NCBI GenBank assembly: GCA_028819955.1
Contig: JAPPKP010000086.1
Span: forward strand, 1 to 9,685
Length of the DNA stretch: 9,685 bases
Reading direction: 5' to 3'
Source: Rhodospirillaceae bacterium
GTDB lineage: Bacteria > Pseudomonadota > Alphaproteobacteria > UBA828
Part shown: one piece after another, positions 6,738 to 9,685 of the stretch
Numbering within the stretch: the stretch's first letter is position 1
Layout of the letters: every line of letters starts with the position of its first letter
Program-made: the position numbers and the translations under genes
Notes under the pieces: model-generated
Database searches by the model: none
What the model was told of the DNA's origin: nothing
The model's input: only the letters and a program-made list of their open reading frames with translations

Positions 6738-7714
6738 GCGCGGCGCAGCAGGGCAACGGGGCCGAGCCCGCCTGGGTCAAGGCGGCGGCCAACCAATCGC
6801 GCCTCGCCTTCGGGCTCGCCGTGACCGAGCTCGGCCGGCGCGACGAGCGGGTGGTCGCGGTCTCCGCCGATACCCTCGACCTTATCGGGCTCCGGGGCCT
6901 CATCGAGCACGCGCCCGCGCGCGTGATCGACGTCGGCATCGCCGAGCAGAATGCCATGGGGGTGGGCGCCGGGCTCGCCACGTCGGGGCTGCGCCCCTTC
7001 GTCTGTGGCTACGCCCCCTTCATCACCGCGCGCTCCATGGAGCAGATCCGCAACGAGGTCGCCTATGCCAACCAGCGCGTGGTGATCGGAGCGGCGGCAA
7101 GCGGGATCTCCCTCGGCGTCTCGGGCGGCACCCATCATGCGCTGGAGGACCTGGCGCTGATGCGGAGCCTGCCCAACATGACGGTCGTGGTGCCGGCGGA
7201 CGCCCACGAGGCGTGGCACGCGACGCTGGCGACGGACGGGATCGACGGTCCCGCCTACATCCGGCTCGGCGGGCGCGTGCCGGAGCCCCCGGTGACGCCG
7301 GTCGATGCGCCCTTCAGCCTGGGCAGGGCCGCGTGTCTCGCCGAGGGCTCGGACGTCGCCGTGATCGCCTGCGGGGCCCTGGTGGCGCCGGCGGTGGCGG
7401 CCGCCGAGGAGCTGGCGGGGCAGGGCATCGGCGCGCGCGTCCTCAACATGTCGACCATCAAGCCGCTGGACGAGGACGCTATCCTCGCCGCCGCCGAGGA
7501 GACGCGCGGCATCGTCACTGCCGAGGAGCATCACCTGACCGGCGGGCTCGGCGGCGCGGTGGCGGAGCTGCTGGCCGTCAAGCGGCCGACGCCCATGCGC
7601 ATGGTCGGCATGCCCGACGAGTTCGCCGTCGTCGGCCCGACCGACCGCATCCGCGCGCGCTACGGCATGAGCGCTCGGCACATCGTGGACGCCTGCCTCG
7701 ACCTGGTGGGCTGA
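6734..7714 (+). CDS. Transketolase, C-terminal (pyrimidine-binding) subunit
   Basis: This 326-residue protein is the second half of the split transketolase and should form the active site at the interface with the upstream subunit. DVGIAEQNAMGVGAGLA carries the conserved glutamate (Glu71) that activates the thiamine aminopyrimidine. FVCGYAPFITARSMEQIRN, GISLGVSGGTHHALED and NMTVVVPADAHEA are standard for the pyrimidine domain. The transketolase C-terminal domain follows from about residue 195, with VAVIACGALVAPAVAAAEEL, VLNMSTIKPLDEDAI and EEHHLTGGLGGAVAELL. The family also includes DXP synthase and E1-type dehydrogenase beta chains. Adjacency to a transketolase N-terminal subunit and the separate chains support transketolase. 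The ATG is embedded in the stop of the previous gene, indicating termination-reinitiation coupling. Confidence 0.93.
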   Translation: MSAAQQGNGAEPAWVKAAANQSRLAFGLAVTELGRRDERVVAVSADTLDLIGLRGLIEHAPARVIDVGIAEQNAMGVGAGLATSGLRPFVCGYAPFITARSMEQIRNEVAYANQRVVIGAAASGISLGVSGGTHHALEDLALMRSLPNMTVVVPADAHEAWHATLATDGIDGPAYIRLGGRVPEPPVTPVDAPFSLGRAACLAEGSDVAVIACGALVAPAVAAAEELAGQGIGARVLNMSTIKPLDEDAILAAAEETRGIVTAEEHHLTGGLGGAVAELLAVKRPTPMRMVGMPDEFAVVGPTDRIRARYGMSARHIVDACLDLVG

Positions 7715-7736
7715 GGAAGGGGGCTCCGGTCCTTCC
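7715..7736 (+). other. Hairpin immediately after the transketolase genes
   Basis: GGAAGG (7715-7720) pairs with CCTTCC (7731-7736), with a possible extra G-T pair inside, starting directly after the TGA. No T-run follows, so it is not a standard intrinsic terminator. It may mark the transcript 3' end or protect it (inference). Confidence 0.35.
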
Positions 7737-7764
7737 CAACGCCCCGCAACATAGTGCTGTGCAA

Positions 7765-7796
7765 ATGGCGCGGCGTCTGCGTCAGGATCGCGCCAT
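7765..7796 (+). other. Inverted repeat, 8-bp stem
   Basis: ATGGCGCG (7765-7772) is the exact reverse complement of CGCGCCAT (7789-7796), with a 16-base loop. GCA and TGC just outside can extend the pairing across a two-base bulge. It lies about 50 bases after the transketolase stop. It could be a stem in a 3' UTR or a protein-binding site. No T-run follows. Confidence 0.45.
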
Positions 7797-7852
7797 GCGT
7801 AACGGGGGCGGACAGGGCGCCTCGGTTGCGGCACGACGGCGCCTCGCGGTCG

Positions 7853-7878
7853 AGCGGCCGCGTCTCGCGTCGGCCGCT
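7853..7878 (+). other. Inverted repeat, 8-bp stem next to the decamer array
   Basis: AGCGGCCG (7853-7860) pairs perfectly with CGGCCGCT (7871-7878) around the ten-base loop CGTCTCGCGT. It ends five bases before the first TCCC unit of the decamer array, so the two may be one element. The stem is very GC-rich and has no following T-run. Confidence 0.45.
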
Positions 7879-7883
7879 GCTCG

Positions 7884-8083
7884 TCCCACGGAATCCCACT
7901 TTATCCCAGTTAATCCCGGCGAATCCCACCCATCCCGACGAGTCCCACCCATCCCGACGAGTCCCACCCATCCCGATGGATCCCACCTAATCCCGGTGAA
8001 TCCCACCGGATCCCGGCAAGTCCCAGCGAATCCCAGTTAATCCCGATGAATCCCAGATAATCCCGGCGAATCCCGGAACCCAA
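7884..8083. repeat. Tandem decamer array, 20 units beginning TCCC
   Basis: Twenty successive units each begin with TCCC, at 7884, 7894, 7904, 7914, 7924, 7933, 7943, 7952, 7962, 7971, 7981 and every ten bases to 8071. The unit consensus is TCCCRNNNAA: the first four bases are invariant, the fifth is always A or G, and the middle is variable. The last unit is degenerate. From unit 4 to unit 14, A-type (TCCCA) and G-type (TCCCG) units strictly alternate, giving a 20-bp higher-order period. Units 5, 7 and 9 (TCCCACCCA) are one base short, so three copies of a 19-bp repeat occur at 7924-7980. Read on the minus strand, the array is a series of GGGA tracts. It is too short-period to be CRISPR and does not look like a REP element. 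Function unknown. Confidence 0.9.
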
Positions 8084-8132
8084 CTGTGATGTGCGTCTCG
8101 GCGCCGTGCCGTTCCGCTATGATGCCGCGCGG

Positions 8133-9032
8133 ATGCTGGAGATACACGGCCATCGCGGCGCGCGCGGGTTGCTGCCGGAAAACACGCTGCCGGGATTCGA
8201 GCGCGCAATCGCCCTCGGCGTCGATGCGCTGGAGCTGGACGTCGGCATGACCCGGGACGGCGTTCCCGTCGTCCATCACGACACGGCGCTCAACCCGGAC
8301 CACACGCGCGACGCCGGCGGGGCGTGGCTCGAAGGGCCGGGGCCGTTGCTCAAGGACCTGGATGTGGCGGACCTGCGGGGCCTCGATGTCGGCAGAGCCA
8401 GGCTGGGCAGCCGGACGGCCTTGCGGTTTCCGCGTCAGGAGCCGCGCGACGGTGCGCGAATCCCCACCCTGGCGGACGTTCTGGCGCTGGGGCGGCGGCC
8501 GGCAGCCGGCGCGGTCCGTTTCAATGTCGAGATCAAGTCGTCGCCGCTGGAGCCGCACGAGTCGGCGGGGCCGGAGGCGCTCGCGCAGGCGGTGGCAGAG
8601 GTGCTGCGGGCGGAGGGGACGGTCGGCCGGGCGACGGTCCAGTCCTTCGACTGGCGCGTGCTAAGTGCATTGCGAACGCATGCACCGGACGTCGCCATCG
8701 CCTGCCTGACCTCCGAGCGAGGCTGGCGCGACACCGTGCTGCGCGGCCGGGCGGAGCCCTCGCCCTGGACGGCCGGCCTGAGTGTCGACGCGTGTGGCGG
8801 CTCGGTGCCGCGGCTGGTGCATCGATTCGGCGGCGCGGAATGGATGCCCTTCCATGCCGACCTGACGGCGGAGTCGCTTGCCGAAGCCCGGACGCTGGGC
8901 CTCAAGGTCATGGTCTGGACGGTGAACGAGGCGCCCGACATGGAGGCGCTCGCCCGGCTCGGAGTCGATGGCATCGTGACGGACTATCCGGACCGCGCCG
9001 CGGGGTCCTTGCTTGCTTCCGCCCCTCGATGA
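8133..9032 (+). CDS. ugpQ: Glycerophosphodiester phosphodiesterase (GDPD family)
   Basis: This 299-residue enzyme hydrolyses glycerophosphodiesters to sn-glycerol 3-phosphate and an alcohol. It appears cytoplasmic (UgpQ-like), since there is no signal peptide. The catalytic and metal residues are all visible: HGHRGARGLLPENT (His7, Arg8), DALELDVGMTRDGVPVVHHD (Glu34, Asp36, His49), FNVEIKSS (Glu133), and the C-terminal KVMVWTVNE and GVDGIVTDYPD, typical of the TIM-barrel end. A start at ATG 8133 puts the first catalytic block at the usual distance from the N-terminus. An in-frame GTG at 8091 would add 14 residues (MRLGAVPFRYDAAR) unlike the family. Neither start has a clear ribosome binding site. 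No glycerol-phosphate transporter gene is adjacent. The decamer array ends 49 bases upstream and may influence its expression (inference). Confidence 0.93.
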   Translation: MLEIHGHRGARGLLPENTLPGFERAIALGVDALELDVGMTRDGVPVVHHDTALNPDHTRDAGGAWLEGPGPLLKDLDVADLRGLDVGRARLGSRTALRFPRQEPRDGARIPTLADVLALGRRPAAGAVRFNVEIKSSPLEPHESAGPEALAQAVAEVLRAEGTVGRATVQSFDWRVLSALRTHAPDVAIACLTSERGWRDTVLRGRAEPSPWTAGLSVDACGGSVPRLVHRFGGAEWMPFHADLTAESLAEARTLGLKVMVWTVNEAPDMEALARLGVDGIVTDYPDRAAGSLLASAPR

Positions 9033-9061
9033 CATGACAATGGCGGCCGTTGCCGAGGCGG

Positions 9062-9074
9062 CGGCGTAACGCCG
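9062..9074. promoter_or_regulatory. 13-bp palindrome upstream of the monooxygenase gene
   Basis: CGGCGT, one central A, then ACGCCG form a perfect palindrome 37 bases before the monooxygenase ATG. Its size and position suit an operator, but short GC palindromes are common in DNA of this composition. Confidence 0.25.
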
Positions 9075-9099
9075 TGGCGCCCCGGTTCCATCAGCGTGC

Positions 9100-9105
9100 G
9101 GGAGG
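9100..9105 (+). promoter_or_regulatory. Strong ribosome binding site of the monooxygenase gene
   Basis: GGGAGG sits six bases before the ATG at 9112. It is the best-formed Shine-Dalgarno in the window apart from those of thpR and the first transketolase gene, which suggests efficient translation of the monooxygenase. Confidence 0.75.
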
Positions 9106-9111
9106 CCGGCG

Positions 9112-9685
9112 ATGCTCGAACGCTCCGAGTGGTACGATATCGCGCGGGATACCAACTGGACCCCCTCCTACGTCTCGCAGGAGGAGCTGTTTCCGCCCGA
9201 GATGGGCGATCCCTACGGCATTCCCACCGAGGAGTGGGAGACCTTCGACGAGCCCTACAAAGTTTCCTACCGCGAGTACGTGAACATCCAGCGCGAGAAG
9301 GATTCCGCCGCCTACTCGGTGAAGGCGGCGCTGGCGCGGTCGAAGTTCTACGACCAGGCCGACGAGGGCTGGGCCAGCGTGCTCAAGCTGCACTACGGTG
9401 CCGTCGCGCTGACCGAGTATCAGGCCTGCCAGTTCCAGGCGCGGATGTCGCGCTTCGGCCCGTCTCCGGCGATGCGCAACATGTCGGTCTACGGCATGCT
9501 CGACGAGCTGCGGCACACCCAGCTCCAGCTCTTCTTCCCGCACGAGCTGGTGCACCTGGACCGCCAGTACGACTGGGCCCATCAGGCCCAGCATTCCAAG
9601 AACTGGGCGGTGCTCGGCGGCCGCCACGCCATGGACGACATCATGATGACGCGGGACGCGATCACGTCGTCGGTGATGGTCTCCT
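9112..9685 (+). CDS. Diiron monooxygenase hydroxylase alpha subunit, TmoA/TouA-like (3' truncated by window end)
   Basis: The first 191 residues of a much longer protein (family members are about 500) run off the window. It is the catalytic subunit of a soluble diiron monooxygenase, which inserts oxygen into aromatic rings or alkenes. NWTPSYV, LFPPEMG, EYVNIQREKDSAAYSVKAAL, RNMSVYGMLDELRH and LQLFFPHE closely follow the toluene-4-monooxygenase/toluene-o-xylene monooxygenase alpha subunits as I remember them. Three of the six iron ligands are visible: Glu102 (in ALTEYQ) and the ExxH pair Glu132/His135. The second ExxH motif lies beyond the window. GGGAGG at 9100-9105, six bases before the ATG, fixes the start. 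Ferredoxin, effector and reductase genes would be expected downstream. Phenol hydroxylase or isoprene/alkene monooxygenase alpha subunits are alternatives within the superfamily, so the substrate is not assigned. Confidence 0.92.
   Translation, partial: MLERSEWYDIARDTNWTPSYVSQEELFPPEMGDPYGIPTEEWETFDEPYKVSYREYVNIQREKDSAAYSVKAALARSKFYDQADEGWASVLKLHYGAVALTEYQACQFQARMSRFGPSPAMRNMSVYGMLDELRHTQLQLFFPHELVHLDRQYDWAHQAQHSKNWAVLGGRHAMDDIMMTRDAITSSVMVS

Larger units (their letters stand above)
7715..8132. other. 418-bp non-coding spacer between transketolase and ugpQ
   Basis: No credible gene is seen here on either strand. The stretch holds three inverted repeats (7715-7736, 7765-7796, 7853-7878), then the decamer array 7884-8083, then about 50 bases up to the preferred ugpQ start. 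Short open frames cross the array because it contains few stop codons. They lack ribosome binding sites and any recognisable domain, so they are not annotated. TATGAT at 8118-8123 resembles a -10 box but has no -35 partner. Confidence 0.7.

Noticed and set aside
6698..7834. 378-codon minus-strand open frame opposite the transketolase C-terminal gene
   Set aside because: Shadow frame with shuffled charged/His composition and no motif. The plus strand encodes the complete transketolase subunit.
7884..8083. CRISPR array
   Set aside because: Repeats of ten bases with no separate unique spacers and no cas genes do not fit a CRISPR.
7660..8208. Small protein genes across the decamer array on either strand
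   Set aside because: They have no ribosome binding sites or domains. Their periodic peptides follow directly from the DNA repeat, and overlapping alternatives exist in several frames.
9041..9053. Sigma-54 -24/-12 promoter (TGGC...TTGC) before the monooxygenase
   Set aside because: The two elements are two bases too close together, and sigma-54 promoters tolerate almost no spacing change.

Overview
The window is GC-rich DNA (by eye well above 60% G+C) that is densely packed with bacterial genes. The tesA/ybbA/ybbP divergon, the LigT-family gene, the small HExxHxxGxxD metallopeptidase and the GDPD-type phosphodiesterase suggest a high-GC proteobacterium. An alphaproteobacterium is plausible, but nothing here is decisive for taxonomy. 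No tRNA, rRNA, CRISPR array, insertion sequence or phage gene was recognised.

Positions 45-3257 (minus strand) hold an ABC exporter operon, ybbA (ATPase) followed by ybbP (large FtsX-like permease). It is transcribed divergently from tesA (3256-3915, plus), a secreted SGNH esterase/thioesterase. The two divergent start codons share one CATG, so neither gene has a private upstream region. thpR (3940-4491, 2',3'-cyclic phosphodiesterase of the LigT fold) follows tesA closely. It converges on a small zincin-type metallopeptidase gene (4510-4908, minus). A roughly 240-bp divergent spacer with strong hairpins then leads to a NYN/PIN-like nuclease gene (about 5151-5795) that carries an internal four-cysteine zinc-knuckle-like segment.

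Positions 5907-7714 encode a split transketolase: an N-terminal ThDP-binding subunit and a C-terminal subunit joined by an ATGA stop/start overlap. The two proteins should form one thiamine-diphosphate enzyme. After them comes a 418-bp non-coding stretch (7715-8132), the least ordinary part of the window. It has three inverted repeats and then an array of 20 decamer units beginning TCCC (7884-8083). The minus strand of this array is a run of GGG tracts with G-quadruplex potential. The array stops 49 bp before the preferred start of ugpQ (8133-9032), a glycerophosphodiester phosphodiesterase.

The window ends inside a gene starting at 9112 with an excellent ribosome binding site. Its 191 visible residues are clearly the N-terminal part of a soluble diiron monooxygenase hydroxylase alpha subunit of the toluene monooxygenase (TmoA/TouA) type. 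An aromatic- or alkene-oxidising gene cluster therefore probably continues to the right. Apart from the ybbA/ybbP, tesA/thpR and transketolase pairs, the neighbouring genes do not form one obvious pathway. The strongest candidates for something undescribed are the phased decamer/G-quadruplex array with its flanking hairpins, and the zinc-knuckle NYN protein.
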